From assembly GCA_025055175.1 (NCBI GenBank), contig JANWYT010000023.1, positions 124,001 to 188,000 on the forward strand: DNA of 64,000 nucleotides. Direction: 5' to 3'. A program made the position numbers and the translations under genes. Under the pieces are notes generated by a model. The model did not search any database, was not told where the DNA came from, and was given only the letters and a program-made list of their open reading frames with translations. This stretch comes from Anaerolineae bacterium. GTDB lineage: Bacteria > Chloroflexota > Anaerolineae > Aggregatilineales > Phototrophicaceae. This document shows, one piece after another, positions 1 to 10,759 of this stretch (the first letter of the stretch is position 1; each line of letters begins with the position of its first letter).

Positions 1-302
1 AGTTCGTCGTAGGCCGACCAGTCCCAGCGTTCTGGACTGGGCTGGACGCGCTGCCAATATAACGGCCAGCGCGTCCAGCCTGCCCCAAGCTCCAGGGCCT
101 GGCGATAGCGCTGCTCTTGGATGGGCGCTTCGGCGGAATTGATGAAGGTAATGCCCAGGCGCGGGGCGCGGATGGCAGCCGTCGCAGAGATGGAGGGGAA
201 GGCGAAGGGGTTTGTTGTCGTGGGGGTGACGCTGCCTTCCTGCCCTAGCCCCAGGCTTGTAAGGAACGCTGTCATCGCTAAAAGAAGAACCTTGCGCAAC
301 AT
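1..302 (-). CDS. Secreted glycoside hydrolase-like protein, N-terminal fragment
   Basis: The reading frame begins at ATG 302 and runs off the left edge, leaving 100 residues. Residues 1-20 are a clear signal peptide (basic start, then a Leu/Ala-rich core), followed by a Thr/Pro-rich linker. From about residue 49 the text resembles the start of a TIM-barrel glycosidase: an 'LGITFINS' strand, then a motif running from 'RYRQALELGAGWTRW' to 'RWDWSAYDE', typical of secreted cellulase/beta-galactosidase-type barrels, in which a helix is followed by W-x-R-V-x-P and a W-D-W turn. An AAGGAC ribosome site lies about 11 bases upstream. It is divergent from the gene at 477. Family level is uncertain because the catalytic acids lie outside the window. 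Confidence 0.7.
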   Translation of the reverse strand, partial: MLRKVLLLAMTAFLTSLGLGQEGSVTPTTTNPFAFPSISATAAIRAPRLGITFINSAEAPIQEQRYRQALELGAGWTRWPLYWQRVQPSPERWDWSAYDE

Positions 303-340
303 GCGGTCATTTTGTCCTTGAGTATCAATACGCCATTGAG

Positions 341-369
341 ATTGTAAAATCGCTGTAAAGTGTCATCAA
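341..369 (-). promoter_or_regulatory. Predicted promoter for the glycosidase-like gene
   Basis: On the minus strand TTGATG (364-369) and TACAAT (341-346) are separated by exactly 17 bases, a good sigma70-type match. Transcription would begin near 335, giving a leader of about 33 bases before ATG 302. Confidence 0.55.
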
Positions 370-374
370 CGCTA

Positions 375-403
375 TTGACATTATCTCTTAAATTTGATTT
401 AAT
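375..403 (+). promoter_or_regulatory. Strong predicted promoter for the 147-aa orphan gene
   Basis: A perfect TTGACA (375-380) is followed 17 bases later by TTTAAT (398-403). Transcription would start near 410, 67 bases upstream of ATG 477. This is the best consensus promoter I found in the window, and it overlaps a long palindrome (388-422). Confidence 0.65.
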
Positions 404-422
404 GACATTAAGTCAAGTTTAA
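388..422. promoter_or_regulatory. 35-bp near-palindrome over the -10 region, candidate operator
   Basis: Two 17-base arms (388-404 and 406-422) are reverse complements at 15 of 17 positions around a central A at 405. The core TTAATG-A-CATTAA is perfect. The octamer TGACATTA also occurs as a direct repeat at 376-383 and 403-410. The element covers the -10 box and start point of the rightward promoter and lies just upstream of the leftward one, so a dimeric repressor bound here could control both divergent genes. Confidence 0.6.
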
Positions 423-476
423 CTAACCTAGCTCAGCACGACCCTATTTAAGGAGGGCCGAGAAAGAAGGACAATC

Positions 477-920
477 ATGAACATCACGAAGGCATTCCAA
501 ATCTCCTCGCACTTGGGCAACCTGGCCCGTATCGCTGCCGCCTACAGCGCCAAGTATGGCGATGTCCGCATCACCGAGAACAGCACCGCACATGCCAAAG
601 AGCTGTACAGCCAGTTCATGGCCGAACAAGTGGCCATCGCCAACCTGCTCGATCCTACCGCCCTGAAGACGCCCTACAATCGCTTCCAGCGTTGGTGGGA
701 GCGCCGTGACTTCATGAACAGCGGCTTGCTGAACGAACTGTGGCAGGCCACTGCGACGCTGATCGAACGCTGCGCTTACATGGAGGAGCTGAACCAGCCC
801 ACTGAAGGCGCACCCAGCCTGCTGGTCATCGAACAGGTGATCGCTGGCCTGCTGCACCCCTCCACTCGCATGACCGCAGTGGAGAAGACCACGATATCCG
901 AACAGTGCCAGGCGGTGTAG
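477..920 (+). CDS. Conserved-looking hypothetical protein, 147 aa, mainly helical
   Basis: I do not recognise this protein. It is soluble, predicted mostly alpha-helical, with no signal peptide or membrane segment, no Cys/His metal-site pattern and only two Cys. A 'YNRFQRWWERRDF' stretch near the middle is aromatic and basic. The start is supported by AAGGAC five bases before ATG 477. It is a single-gene unit: strong promoter and palindrome upstream, intrinsic terminator downstream. The frame on the opposite strand (444-956) is a shadow without a ribosome site. The set-up suggests a tightly regulated, highly transcribed gene; its function is unknown. Confidence 0.75.
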   Translation: MNITKAFQISSHLGNLARIAAAYSAKYGDVRITENSTAHAKELYSQFMAEQVAIANLLDPTALKTPYNRFQRWWERRDFMNSGLLNELWQATATLIERCAYMEELNQPTEGAPSLLVIEQVIAGLLHPSTRMTAVEKTTISEQCQAV

Positions 921-962
921 GAGCTTATGCTGATCGCAGAGCAGCATGCCATCCACTACTGA

Positions 963-995
963 AGACAGCGCCCGATGAGGGGCGCTGTCTTTTTT
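963..995 (+). terminator. Rho-independent terminator
   Basis: A perfect 10-bp stem (963-972 with 981-990), an 8-base loop and a T run to 995 end the transcript of the 147-aa gene. It also lies just past the stop of the leftward PLD-like gene. Confidence 0.85.
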
Positions 996-998
996 GTG

Positions 999-2327
999 TC
1001 AGGGGCAGGCGATGGTCGGCGTACGACCCTGTGCCCAGACGCGGTCGAATTCCTCGTTAAAGGCGCGCGCGAAATCCCGATCCGTCATGATGAGCAAATT
1101 TTCGTCGTTGGTGCGCACAGCGTTGGCGCTGAAGTTGAACGAACCAGTGATGACTGTCTGATCGTCGATGATGAACACCTTGTGGTGCATCGTGCTAGGG
1201 TTGCCGTCCTGGCGCACCGCCAGGCCAGCGCAGAACATCTTGGGCATTTCGCTGGCGGCAGTCTCGCTGCCGGTGCGCTCAAACACGCCCTCAACCTTCA
1301 CGCCGCGCGCAGCCGCTTCCTTCACGGCTGCGCCAATCTCTTCTTGGGTGAAGGAAAAGGCCATGAAGCGCACATTGCGCCGAGCGGAGCGGATGGCGTT
1401 GACGATGGGCGTCACCACGTCGTCTTCGCTGGCGAACCACACTTGTACAGGCGTGCCGTCCTGGACAAACGAGCCGCTGTTGCCCCTGGGCGAGGTCGTG
1501 CCGAAGCGCTTATCGACGAACATCTCGTCGAATTCGGCTTGGTAGAAGGCCACGGCTTGTGGGCTGCGCAGCATGACCATGTTGTTGTTGTTGCGGTACA
1601 TGCCGTTGCGCGTGAAGTTGGTCGCGCCCATCCACACCGTTTGGCCGTCCATAATCATGAACTTGTTGTGCATGAGGCCGCCGCGATTGTCATCGACGAC
1701 GGGTATGCCTGCTTCGATCAGCTGCGTGATGGTTGTGCCACTCGCGCCTGTGCCATGTTCATTGTCCGTCACCATGCGCACGCGCACCCCGCGCCGATGA
1801 GCGTCCAAGATGGCCTGCGTCACCGTCGGCTCGTTCATCTCAAAAGCCGCAATGTCTAGGGTGCGGCGCGTGCGACCAATGGCCTGCACCAGCGGCACGC
1901 TGATCCCATCCACGAACAGCGACGTGTCGGTGCTGCGGATAGGGTTCACGAAGTAGACCTCCCAGAAGCCTTTGCGCGTCCCAAAGCCGTTGGGCAGGCT
2001 GATCGTTTCTACGGCGCCGCTGGGAGCGGCGGTAGCAGGTGGAACGGTAGCAGGCGGGACGGTAGGCGCTGGGGTGCGCAGGACGGGCAGGCGCGTGGCG
2101 GTGACTGTCGGCGCTGCTGTTACAGTGGCAGCTGGGGGTGGCGTCGTCGCGCTCAGCTGCCCACCTGTCAGGTCAACGCCGGTGATGACGTAGACAATGG
2201 CAGCAATCACCAGGATCAGTGCGCCCAGCAGCGCGGCTAAAGGATTGGTTGGTTTCTTCGATGAGCTGTTCTTTGAGCCGCTGGACTTGCTGGCAGATGG
2301 CTTGGTGTTGGATTTTTTGTTGCTCAT
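999..2327 (-). CDS. Membrane-anchored phospholipase D-like protein with two HKD motifs
   Basis: This 442-residue protein has the two HxKx4D half-sites of the PLD superfamily: 'HNKFMIMD' from about residue 220 and 'HHKVFIID' from about residue 381, each followed by the usual G-(A/S)-x-N-(F)-(T/S) turn. The N-terminus is a Lys/Ser-rich cytoplasmic stretch, one hydrophobic anchor ('ALLGALILVIAAIVYVITG'), then a Thr/Pro/Ala-rich linker, so the catalytic part should be outside the membrane. I chose ATG 2327 because GAGG lies nine bases upstream and the protein then starts directly before the anchor; the frame is open to 2447. Such enzymes are phosphodiesterases (phospholipase, nuclease or cardiolipin synthase types); the substrate cannot be told from sequence. 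Confidence 0.85.
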   Translation of the reverse strand: MSNKKSNTKPSASKSSGSKNSSSKKPTNPLAALLGALILVIAAIVYVITGVDLTGGQLSATTPPPAATVTAAPTVTATRLPVLRTPAPTVPPATVPPATAAPSGAVETISLPNGFGTRKGFWEVYFVNPIRSTDTSLFVDGISVPLVQAIGRTRRTLDIAAFEMNEPTVTQAILDAHRRGVRVRMVTDNEHGTGASGTTITQLIEAGIPVVDDNRGGLMHNKFMIMDGQTVWMGATNFTRNGMYRNNNNMVMLRSPQAVAFYQAEFDEMFVDKRFGTTSPRGNSGSFVQDGTPVQVWFASEDDVVTPIVNAIRSARRNVRFMAFSFTQEEIGAAVKEAAARGVKVEGVFERTGSETAASEMPKMFCAGLAVRQDGNPSTMHHKVFIIDDQTVITGSFNFSANAVRTNDENLLIMTDRDFARAFNEEFDRVWAQGRTPTIACP

Positions 2328-2437
2328 GCGCTTTAGCCTCGCTGTCGTTAGGTGGGCAGAAGGTTTGTGCCATTGTACAACGGCTTGGGCCTTTTCCCAA
2401 ACCGATTGTGCCATAAGCCCACCCTGGCCTGCCTGAT

Positions 2438-2466
2438 TTGTGGGCATATGATATAAACGTTAAAAT
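2438..2466 (+). promoter_or_regulatory. Predicted promoter of the coiled-coil protein gene
   Basis: TTGTGG (2438-2443), 17 bases, then TAAAAT (2461-2466). The start point would be near 2473, and an AGGAG ribosome site lies before ATG 2491. Confidence 0.5.
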
Positions 2467-2490
2467 GAAAACTAAGCCAGGAGACGAGAC

Positions 2491-3396
2491 ATGCCCTTAA
2501 AACCTCATACAGACTATTTCTTTGAAGAGAGGAACGGCAAAGGCTACTTCTTGTTGAACGGCGACCTGAGCCGCGTCGAAGACGTGGCAGAGCAACTGCG
2601 TCGCGCGGGCTGGCAGGTGCATAAAATTGCCAAGTCTTGGCTGCCCACCAAACGCACCGGCGTGCAATACGAATGGTATGTCTGGGTGTCCAATCCTGAT
2701 GGTACGACGCCCCATTGGACGGATTTCAAAGATTTCGCCAGCGTCTACCAACCCATCCTAGAGCAAGAGCGCGAACAGGAACGCCAACGTACTCTAGCAG
2801 AACTGAGCCAGTCGCGCCAACAGATCGAACAGCTGCTCGACCAAACGCAGTATCTCCAGGAGGGCCGCGCGCAACTAGAACAACGCCTGCGCGACATTTC
2901 TAGAGAATATCAAGAGATTCAGCAGTATTACGAACTCTTCCAGGGCGAGAACGTGCGGCTGGAGGGCGAGAATAAAGAGCTGCGCACCAAAGTCTACACC
3001 CTAGAGAGCCGCATTGAACAGCTAGAGAGCGTCATCGACAGCTACCAGGGCCGCGAAGATACAGCGATCAGCGGCGTCGATTATCAGATCGCCTTCAACA
3101 CGCTCTTCCCCCAGGTGGAGATGTTGGGCCAGTCGCTCAGGACGCTGGCGAATTGGCGCAGCACTCAGGCGGCTCTGCGCGTCATCTTTCAAATCGTCGG
3201 CGGCGAGTCGCTGGGCAAGCGCTTCCAGGCGGCTGGCGGGGAGTGGATGGAAGTGAGCAAGGTCGCCAACGGCCAAGACGACAGCGGGCGCATTTACTAC
3301 CGCTGCTGCAAAGGCGACAGCGGCACTCATTACCGAATCCTGATCTCGGTCAAAGAGCGTCAAGACCACGACGCCAAATACCTCAGCAGTCAGTAG
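2491..3396 (+). CDS. Coiled-coil protein of unknown function, 301 aa
   Basis: I do not recognise the family. Residues 1-90 form a compact globular part rich in aromatics, containing 'EWYVWVSNP'. Residues about 90-190 are a long coiled coil (Glu/Gln/Arg/Leu heptads such as 'LEQRLRDISREYQEIQQYY' and 'LESRIEQLESVIDSY'). A C-terminal globular part ends with 'YYRCCKGDSGTHYRILISV', which has a Cys pair. There is no signal peptide or membrane segment. AGGAG lies seven bases before the ATG. It appears monocistronic. The arrangement of two small domains joined by a coiled coil suggests a scaffold or dimeric adaptor; that is inference. Confidence 0.8.
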   Translation: MPLKPHTDYFFEERNGKGYFLLNGDLSRVEDVAEQLRRAGWQVHKIAKSWLPTKRTGVQYEWYVWVSNPDGTTPHWTDFKDFASVYQPILEQEREQERQRTLAELSQSRQQIEQLLDQTQYLQEGRAQLEQRLRDISREYQEIQQYYELFQGENVRLEGENKELRTKVYTLESRIEQLESVIDSYQGREDTAISGVDYQIAFNTLFPQVEMLGQSLRTLANWRSTQAALRVIFQIVGGESLGKRFQAAGGEWMEVSKVANGQDDSGRIYYRCCKGDSGTHYRILISVKERQDHDAKYLSSQ

Positions 3397-3406
3397 CGTT
3401 GGCGCT

Positions 3407-3444
3407 CAAGCCCTTTAACAACCCCCTCATTTTTAGGGGGCTTG
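3407..3444 (+). terminator. Candidate terminator with two alternative stems
   Basis: CCCCCT (3422-3427) pairs with AGGGGG (3435-3440), or CAAGCCC (3407-3413) pairs with GGGCTTG (3438-3444). The second stem cannot form with the first. The T tract sits in the loop rather than after the stem, so this is not a classic intrinsic terminator. Confidence 0.35.
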
Positions 3445-3622
3445 GCCCTGATGAAGTCTGTTATCCTGACCGAAGAGGCAATACCCCCTAGTGCGCCCCT
3501 GCACGCTTGAATCGCTGTGCTTACACCACCTTCTTCTAGTAAGACGTGCCGATTAGACGCCAACTAGAGATACTTGTTTCGCTTGCTAGCGGATTTTTCG
3601 CACCCTCGACGACGGAGACGAC

Positions 3623-6481
<2,859 letters not shown>

Positions 6482-6515
6482 GTTGGCTCGTGGGGTGGTG
6501 CGGGTTATGCTGTCG

Positions 6516-7154
6516 CTACAAAGCGACGACCTTGAGGCCGAGGGCCAGGCCCAGCACCACCAGCACAGGCACGAGCGCGCCGACTAGCGTGCCAGCCAAG
6601 ACTTGGGCCGGCGTGTGGCGCTGCAAATGCAGGCGCGCCGCCCCCACCAGCACGATCAGCGGCACGCACAGCAGCGCCAATGCCAGGTTGAACATCATGC
6701 CAATAGCCATCGCGGCGCCCGTGATCCCCATCGCGTGCATGCTGATCTGCCAAGCCAGGGTAATCAGCGTCATGATGATGATCTGCACCAGGCTGATGAA
6801 GGCCAGCAGCGGCAAGGCCGGCGGCGCTTTCAGCTCCCACAACAACAAGAAGGCGAACAGCGCTCCGCCCATCGTCAGCAACAGCGGCACGATCCGCTCA
6901 CGCCTCTCCTTCATGTGGATGTCGCCAATCTTGCCGCGCCAGACCATGAAGACCACGAACAGCGTAGGCGCTACGCAGATCAGCAGGCTGTAGATGGCCG
7001 CCCATCGAATGGCCTGTCCGCCGTCGGGCGTGTGGATGACTGCCACCGTCAGCGAGAGAGCGATCCAGATCACTGGCGGGCTGAAGACGTCTGAGACCAG
7101 ACGCGCCCAGGACGTGCGCGGAAGTTGTTTGAGGGCCAAGCTGAGCGTCGTCAT
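6516..7154 (-). CDS. PAP2-family membrane phosphatase-like protein
   Basis: A 212-residue protein with about six hydrophobic segments. The C-terminal half shows the PAP2 core: 'SMHAMGITGAA' (the SxHA box) and, after two membrane segments, 'ARLHLQRHTPAQVLAG' (R-x5-H-(T/D)-x2-Q). The amino-proximal KxxxxxxRP box is represented by 'KERRERIVP', where R-P is replaced. Family members dephosphorylate undecaprenyl pyrophosphate, phosphatidate or other lipid phosphates at the membrane. The weakened first motif may mean a changed activity. The frame is open to a GTG at 7217; I chose ATG 7154 because the hydrophobic topology starts there, although no good ribosome site is visible for either. Confidence 0.7.
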   Translation of the reverse strand: MTTLSLALKQLPRTSWARLVSDVFSPPVIWIALSLTVAVIHTPDGGQAIRWAAIYSLLICVAPTLFVVFMVWRGKIGDIHMKERRERIVPLLLTMGGALFAFLLLWELKAPPALPLLAFISLVQIIIMTLITLAWQISMHAMGITGAAMAIGMMFNLALALLCVPLIVLVGAARLHLQRHTPAQVLAGTLVGALVPVLVVLGLALGLKVVAL

Positions 7155-7287
7155 CTGAATGTTAAGACCCCATATCTCGCCAACGATTGTGCGTTGAAAA
7201 CACGTTAAGCCCGTCACCAGCCCATCATAACGTGGAAATGCGATAAATTGTATATGACACGGTTAACGGATGAACAGGAATTGACGC

Positions 7288-8550
7288 ATGAGACGACTTT
7301 TGGCCCACCTGGCTGCCTTGCTATGCCTGAGCTTGCCGCTACAAGCTCAAGAGACGACCTTCAACGACGCCCTCACGGCTCACCTGCAAACCCTCCAGGA
7401 TATCACCGTCACCTTGCGCGAACTGCCGCTCCTGGAAGCCGTCGACGTGCGCTTCTCCAGCCGCGAGGAATTGCGCGCCAAATATGCCGTCCTGCTGGAT
7501 GATCCGGAGCAGCGGGCCGAGACGCAACGTCAGCAGCGCGTCTTCCGCGCCTTCGGCCTGCTGCGTCCCGAAGACGATCTGCAAACCATCTACGAAGACC
7601 TGTACGCTGCGCAGGTGGCCGGCTACTACGACAGCGAAGCCAAGTACCTGAGCGTGATCGCGCCCGAAGGTCGTACTCAGCTTCCAACCTTGCCCTTGCT
7701 GGATCAGATCATCTTCGTCCATGAGATGGTGCATGCTCTGCAAGACCAGCACTTCGACCTGACGACCTACTTGCTGGGAGCAGATGGTCAGCGTTTGCCC
7801 AGCGACGAGCTGATGGCGCGCCTGGCCCTGGCCGAAGGCGACGCCATGCTGGTGATGAACGTCTATGCCCAGCGCGTCAGCGCTGCCAATCCGTTGGGGA
7901 CGCTGTTCCAACTGGCTCAGGCCAGCGCCCAAAATCCTGCCCTCATCATCCCGCCCTCAGCGCCGCCCATCGTGCAGCGCCAGCTCTTGTGGCCCTACGA
8001 GCAAGGCGAAGCTTTTGTGCGCGCCCTGTTTCGCCAGGGAGGTTGGGGAGCGGTCAACGCTGCTTACGCCAACCCGCCGCGCACCACCGAGCAGGTCTTC
8101 CATCCGCAGAAGTACCTGGGTGGGGAAGAGGGCCAGCCCGTCAGCCAGAGGGACGCCAGCGCTGCCCTGGGCCAGGGCTGGACGCTGGTCGAAGATGGGG
8201 TGCTAGGCCAGTTCTTCTTGCGCGAATGGCTGCGGACGCAGCTGGGGCGCGATCAGGCTCATCGGGCTGCCAGCGGCTGGGGAGGCGACGCCTACCACCT
8301 GTACGAAGACGGGTCGGGGCGCTCGGTCATCGCCTTTGCTTCGGTGTGGGATAACCGCGATGAACGCGATGAATTCGCTCAGGCGCTGCGGGCTATGCTG
8401 GAAGCGCGCCAGGGCCGAGCCTTGCAGGCCCGCGCAGATGGTCTGTTGTGCGCCACAGGGGCAGACGTGGCTTGCATGAGCCAGGGCCAAGAGGTGCGCG
8501 CCTTCATCGCGCCCGATGAAAGCGCGCTGGCAGCGCTCTTAGCGCCCTGA
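7288..8550 (+). CDS. Secreted protein with HExxH metallopeptidase motif
   Basis: Residues 1-20 are a signal peptide ending 'LPLQA-QE'. A zinc-peptidase motif 'HEMVHALQDQHFDL' lies at residues 145-158 (His145, Glu146, His149). About 30 residues on, 'LAEGDAMLVMN' supplies a Glu in the position of the third ligand seen in several HExxH families (HExxH...E-G-D). The rest (420 aa in total) is unassigned. AGGAA lies seven bases before the ATG. The last 12 bases overlap the end of the convergent amine oxidase gene. A secreted peptidase is likely, but I do not recognise the family by name, and it could be an inactive relative. Confidence 0.75.
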   Translation: MRRLLAHLAALLCLSLPLQAQETTFNDALTAHLQTLQDITVTLRELPLLEAVDVRFSSREELRAKYAVLLDDPEQRAETQRQQRVFRAFGLLRPEDDLQTIYEDLYAAQVAGYYDSEAKYLSVIAPEGRTQLPTLPLLDQIIFVHEMVHALQDQHFDLTTYLLGADGQRLPSDELMARLALAEGDAMLVMNVYAQRVSAANPLGTLFQLAQASAQNPALIIPPSAPPIVQRQLLWPYEQGEAFVRALFRQGGWGAVNAAYANPPRTTEQVFHPQKYLGGEEGQPVSQRDASAALGQGWTLVEDGVLGQFFLREWLRTQLGRDQAHRAASGWGGDAYHLYEDGSGRSVIAFASVWDNRDERDEFAQALRAMLEARQGRALQARADGLLCATGADVACMSQGQEVRAFIAPDESALAALLAP

Positions 8551-9795
8551 CCAAGCCAAGATTTCGGCGGCGGCGCGCCGCCCCGTCAGATATGCGCCGT
8601 GTACGGTGGCGGCCTGATGGGTGCGCGCGCTGGCTTCGCCGGCCCAAAACAGCGGAGGCGTTGGGGCAGCCAGCTTCTCGCGCGCGCCGTAGTGGCCCGC
8701 CTTCACTACGCTGTAGCCGCCGAGCGTGAAGGGGTCTTGTGGCCAATTTTGCAGATAGCGGGCCACAGGCTGCAAATCAGGTCGACCCAGTTCTTGGCGC
8801 AAGGCGTCTAGGCCTGCTTGCAGAGCGCCCTCCTCGCCCAGAGCCAACAGTTGGCGCGCCCAATTCCCGCTGATGAAAGCTGTCCACACCTGACCTGGTA
8901 CGTCGCGCCCAGCAGACGGCGACCACCACGTCGGCGGATTCAGGCGGCTGTAGATGGCCATGATGTGCGGCTCGGTGATGGGCTGCTCAAAGACGTAGAT
9001 CATCTTGATGGAAGCACCCATGCGCAAGCCCGCCAACGCCGCTTGCTTATCGACGGGCAGCTCTGGCTCAAAACAGACCGCGCCGCTTTGCAGCACGCCC
9101 AGGGGCAGGGTGACGACTGCCGCTTGGCCCTGGTGGCGCTGGCCATCGGCGCACAGCACTTCCACGCCAGCTGCGCCCCAGGTTATGCGCTGGACGACGC
9201 AATTCAGGCGAATATCTAGGCCCTCAGCCAGGGCGTTGTAAAAGGCGCTATAGCCCTCCACCAAGCGGAAGTCGCCCTTGCCGCTCTCTTTGTCCTGGAT
9301 TTCGTCCAGGGCGGCGCGCGCGTCCACCAGGTCAATATCCTCGCCCAGCGCATTGCCGAACGAGCGGCGCACGTAACGAATCTGCTCTGCGCTGAAGCCG
9401 ACGCGCTCTAGGTAGGCGGCGAAGCTCTCGCCATCTTGCGGCGTCGGGAAGTCGCGCGCCCAGGTGCGGGTGAGGGCGAAGTCGGGGTCTTGATCGCAGG
9501 CTTGGCGCATGGTGAGCCAGCGGCCATCTTCCATGCGCACCAACGATTCGTCCTGCTTGGGCCAATTCAAAATGTGCAGGCCCAGGCGGCGTACCCAGTC
9601 CCAGGTGACCACGCGGTCGCCATGAATCAGCTCCGCGCCAAACTCTATCGGGAAAGAAGCCACGTCATGGCGGGTGTAGACGCGGCCTCCGAGGCGATCA
9701 CGAGCTTCCAACACCGTGACCGCCTCGCCTGCTTGCGCAAGATCATGGGCAGCAGACAGTCCGGCGACGCCTGCTCCGATGACGAGTATAGTCAT
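8539..9795 (-). CDS. Flavin-containing amine oxidase (polyamine/monoamine oxidase family)
   Basis: The N-terminus has the FAD dinucleotide-binding fold 'VIGAGVAGLSAAHDL' with the acidic end of the second strand and the 'EARDRLGGRVYT' signature of amine oxidases. The C-terminus has the FAD-closing motif 'FWAGEASARTHQAATVHGAY'. Length (418 aa) is normal for the soluble family. Members oxidise primary or secondary amines, including polyamines, to aldehydes with H2O2. It is the second gene after the GNAT (gap of nine bases, same strand), and both face the pot transporter operon, which points to polyamines as the substrate; tryptamine-type or other amines remain possible. Confidence 0.88.
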   Translation of the reverse strand: MTILVIGAGVAGLSAAHDLAQAGEAVTVLEARDRLGGRVYTRHDVASFPIEFGAELIHGDRVVTWDWVRRLGLHILNWPKQDESLVRMEDGRWLTMRQACDQDPDFALTRTWARDFPTPQDGESFAAYLERVGFSAEQIRYVRRSFGNALGEDIDLVDARAALDEIQDKESGKGDFRLVEGYSAFYNALAEGLDIRLNCVVQRITWGAAGVEVLCADGQRHQGQAAVVTLPLGVLQSGAVCFEPELPVDKQAALAGLRMGASIKMIYVFEQPITEPHIMAIYSRLNPPTWWSPSAGRDVPGQVWTAFISGNWARQLLALGEEGALQAGLDALRQELGRPDLQPVARYLQNWPQDPFTLGGYSVVKAGHYGAREKLAAPTPPLFWAGEASARTHQAATVHGAYLTGRRAAAEILAWSGR

Positions 9796-9804
9796 ATCGT
9801 TGTC

Positions 9805-10479
9805 TCACAGGGTATCGGGGTTATCCCAAACAATTAAAACCCCGGCGTTCCCACTGATCTCCTCGTCCATGTAGTCTTCGACCACCGCCACCGGACGAAA
9901 ACCGCGATTCATCTGCATGGTCACGGTAGGATCGTCCAGCTCGCGGCGCATGACCTTCTCACCGTATTCGCGCACGCTCATCACATGGCGGTAGCGGTCG
10001 TAGCCCATCAACATGCCGACGGCATACCAGCCGCGCAAGCCCAACTGACGCACCAGCTCAAAGCGCGCTTCGTAGAGCGCCGTGCCGATGCCATACTGAC
10101 GGAAGTTGGGATGGACGGCCATCTCGACGCCGTAGAGCCACTTGCCCTGCGGGTTGTGGCGGCTGATGGTCAGGTCGCCGATCATCTCGCGCCAGGGCAG
10201 GGGTCGAGCAGTGGGCGGATAATTGGTGCGCATGGTGGCCGCGACGCCGATCACGCGGTCGGGTCGGCCTTCGGTGCGCATGACCGCGACGAATTGACCT
10301 TCCGGGAAGCGGGCGATGTGCTGGCGGAAATGCTCAGCTTCGAAGGAATCGGGGCAGGTATCGGTGGGTTTCATGCCGAAGGCCACTTTGACGATGTCGC
10401 TGGCCTGCTGGGCATGTTCGGGGAGGGTATTGCTGATGAGGATTTCGCTGATGTGTTTGACTTTACTGCCAGGTAACAT
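9805..10479 (-). CDS. GNAT-family N-acetyltransferase (paralogue of 17583-18242)
   Basis: Acetyl-CoA-binding motif A is 'VEMAVHPNFRQYGIGTALY' (the R/Q-x-x-G-x-G loop) within a 224-residue protein. It closely resembles the GNAT at 17583, sharing the HNP-x-G-x-x-x-Y-G lead, the VHP-x-(F/Y)-R strand, the M-S-x-x-E-Y helix, the GFR-x-V segment and the W-x-NPD end. The two copies flank the polyamine transporter. AGG is seven bases before ATG 10479. It is co-transcribed with the amine oxidase. An amine (possibly polyamine) substrate is inferred from context only. Confidence 0.83.
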   Translation of the reverse strand: MLPGSKVKHISEILISNTLPEHAQQASDIVKVAFGMKPTDTCPDSFEAEHFRQHIARFPEGQFVAVMRTEGRPDRVIGVAATMRTNYPPTARPLPWREMIGDLTISRHNPQGKWLYGVEMAVHPNFRQYGIGTALYEARFELVRQLGLRGWYAVGMLMGYDRYRHVMSVREYGEKVMRRELDDPTVTMQMNRGFRPVAVVEDYMDEEISGNAGVLIVWDNPDTL

Positions 10480-10704
10480 ACAATGCCTAACGAACGGATC
10501 GGACGGGTATCATGGTGGACTCACCCACCAGGTCTTGCGAGCTTTGCTCAAAGCCTTGCCAAGGGGGTTGTTGGATTCACGACGCCGCAGCGTCCACGTC
10601 CAGTGAAGGACTTTTTCCATCTACATTTATTCCTTATCTATGGCGGCGGGCTATTCCACCGACCATTCTCGGGCGCGGGATTGCGCCTATGCGTCTACTT
10701 AGGC
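10480..10704 (-). promoter_or_regulatory. Putative structured 5' leader of the GNAT-amine oxidase operon
   Basis: If the promoter at 10705-10731 is used, the mRNA has about 220 untranslated bases before ATG 10479. Two clean hairpins lie in it: 10581-10594 (5-bp stem, 4-base loop) and 10513-10530 (6-bp stem, 6-base loop), the latter 34 bases from the start codon. I found no gene here; the rightward frame 10483-10929 has atypical composition. No known riboswitch fold is recognised. Confidence 0.3.
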
Positions 10705-10731
10705 AGTATAACACGATTTATCAGCTGTCAA
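10705..10731 (-). promoter_or_regulatory. Predicted promoter of the GNAT-amine oxidase operon
   Basis: On the minus strand a perfect TTGACA (10726-10731) and TATACT (10705-10710), with a TGT extension upstream of the -10. The spacer is 15 bases, shorter than ideal, so activation by a bound protein is plausible. It abuts the inverted repeat at 10732-10759. Confidence 0.45.
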
Positions 10732-10759
10732 CAGCAAATTTTGTCTGAAAAATTTGCTG
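10732..10759. promoter_or_regulatory. 11-bp inverted repeat between divergent polyamine operons
   Basis: Perfect arms CAGCAAATTTT (10732-10742) and AAAATTTGCTG (10749-10759) flank six bases. The repeat lies directly upstream of the leftward -35 box and about 165 bases upstream of potB. It is the only strong symmetric element in this 443-base gap and is a candidate operator for a regulator of both operons. As RNA it would also be a stable hairpin. Confidence 0.5.

Noticed and set aside
444-956. 170-aa leftward frame opposite the 147-aa gene
   Set aside because: No ribosome site, His/Gln/Leu-rich shadow composition; the rightward gene has a promoter, ribosome site and terminator.
975-1859. 294-aa rightward frame opposite the PLD-like gene
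   Set aside because: Composition is typical of an antisense shadow; the opposite strand has two exact HKD motifs and an anchor.
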